Part shown: positions 63,309 to 64,000 of the stretch, one piece after another
How the letters are laid out: each line of letters opens with the position of its first letter
How positions within the stretch are numbered: position 1 is the stretch's first letter
From: Eremophila alpestris peregrina
Taxonomy: Eukaryota > Chordata > Aves > Passeriformes > Alaudidae
DNA length: 64,000 bases
Direction of reading: 5' to 3'
NCBI GenBank assembly: GCA_009792885.1
Contig: WMCF01000025.1
Coordinates: 8,892,123-8,956,122 of the forward strand
Program-made: the position numbers and the translations under genes
The notes under the pieces: generated by a model
Databases searched by the model: none
The model's input: the letters and a program-made list of their open reading frames with translations, nothing else
Told to the model about the DNA's origin: nothing

Positions 63309-64000
63309 GTAAGTATTGATTTTCTGTACATTATACTCTTATACACAGGGAAATGTCCTGCTTCCTGCAACAAAGTTTTGTGAAAGCATTATTATTTATT
63401 AAAAAAAATTTGAAGATGCTATTTCATTTATTTTCACTCAGAAATTCTACCTGTTTGACTCCCAAGCCAGCAGTGCAATGCAGAAAATTGTTAAGACATA
63501 GGACAGAATAAATGAAAGAGTTTTTAAATGTCTTACTCCAATAAAATGTGTCTTCTCAATTATCTTTTTTAAAATCTATATGGAAGGTTTTATTTTATGC
63601 CATTTATTGATATTAGGATAGAAGACTTGTTCTATTTTTATTAACCATCTATAAATGAAGGTGCAGGGGGTTTTTCATGTGAGTAAAATTCCTTTACAAT
63701 CATGGACAAATTGACTTGTAAAACTCTTAAATCTCAAAGTCATGTAAGTTACAAAGGAATTCAGTAAAAAAGAGAGTGCATATTTTAATTACTCTAGTAT
63801 CCAGTTTGAAATTTACTTTGCAAATAGAAGTGAAAAAACAACTATGGTTGTTTCAACAAGCTCAGAATACACAGAAAATGGAGAAAGGCAAAAGGGATAT
63901 AGTGTTCAGTCAAGGAAATAATTGGAAGTGCATCTTTACAAACCATAATACACCCCTTTGAATGAAAGAGCAAGGGAGTAAATGCATTTCCCCAGACAGT

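Noticed and set aside
1..64000. CRISPR arrays, bacterial operons, phage genes
   Set aside because: The window is vertebrate nuclear DNA with introns; no regularly spaced repeats or prokaryotic gene structure was seen.

Overview
This is vertebrate nuclear DNA, most likely from a bird. The protein-coding content is broken into short exons with GT-AG introns. Several stretches match the avian CR1 LINE family in the typical truncated form, an avian-type ERV LTR fragment is present, and (CA)n and (GGGAA)n microsatellites occur. The gene pair CMBL and MARCHF6 (MARCH6) is a known neighbourhood on human chromosome 5p15; its placement on bird chromosome 2 is my inference. Species cannot be read from the window.

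Left half, minus strand: a head-to-tail tandem array of three carboxymethylenebutenolidase-like (CMBL, dienelactone hydrolase family) genes. In transcription order they are copy C (coding 30867 to 25692), copy B (19156 to 14896) and copy A (8943 to 4201). Copies A and C each assemble from five exons with the same phases, into 245 and 242 residues without a stop. Copy A has the classical Cys132-Asp179-His212 triad. Copy C keeps Asp and His but has Ser for the nucleophilic Cys. Copy B keeps three recognisable exons with stops and frameshifts, including a stop at the nucleophile codon, and has lost exons 4 and 5; it is a pseudogene. A GC-richer segment near 11.45-11.59 kb is the likely non-coding first exon and promoter of copy A.

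Middle (about 31 to 49.4 kb): no supportable gene. It holds a LINE reverse-transcriptase remnant, a CR1 3' end and simple repeats.

Right part, plus strand: the CpG-rich promoter and first four coding exons of MARCHF6, an ER membrane E3 ubiquitin ligase of the Doa10 type (50866 to 63308, continuing past the window edge). These exons encode the whole RING-CH domain and the first hydrophobic region. A CR1 copy lies immediately upstream, inside the CpG-rich zone.

The two loci are neighbours but act in different places: CMBL proteins are soluble cytosolic hydrolases and MARCHF6 acts in ER-associated degradation. Nothing in the sequence suggests a shared pathway, although an antioxidant-response-like core is visible near both 5' ends. 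All exon boundaries come from reading splice motifs, frame and family similarity by eye; no alignment or expression data were available.
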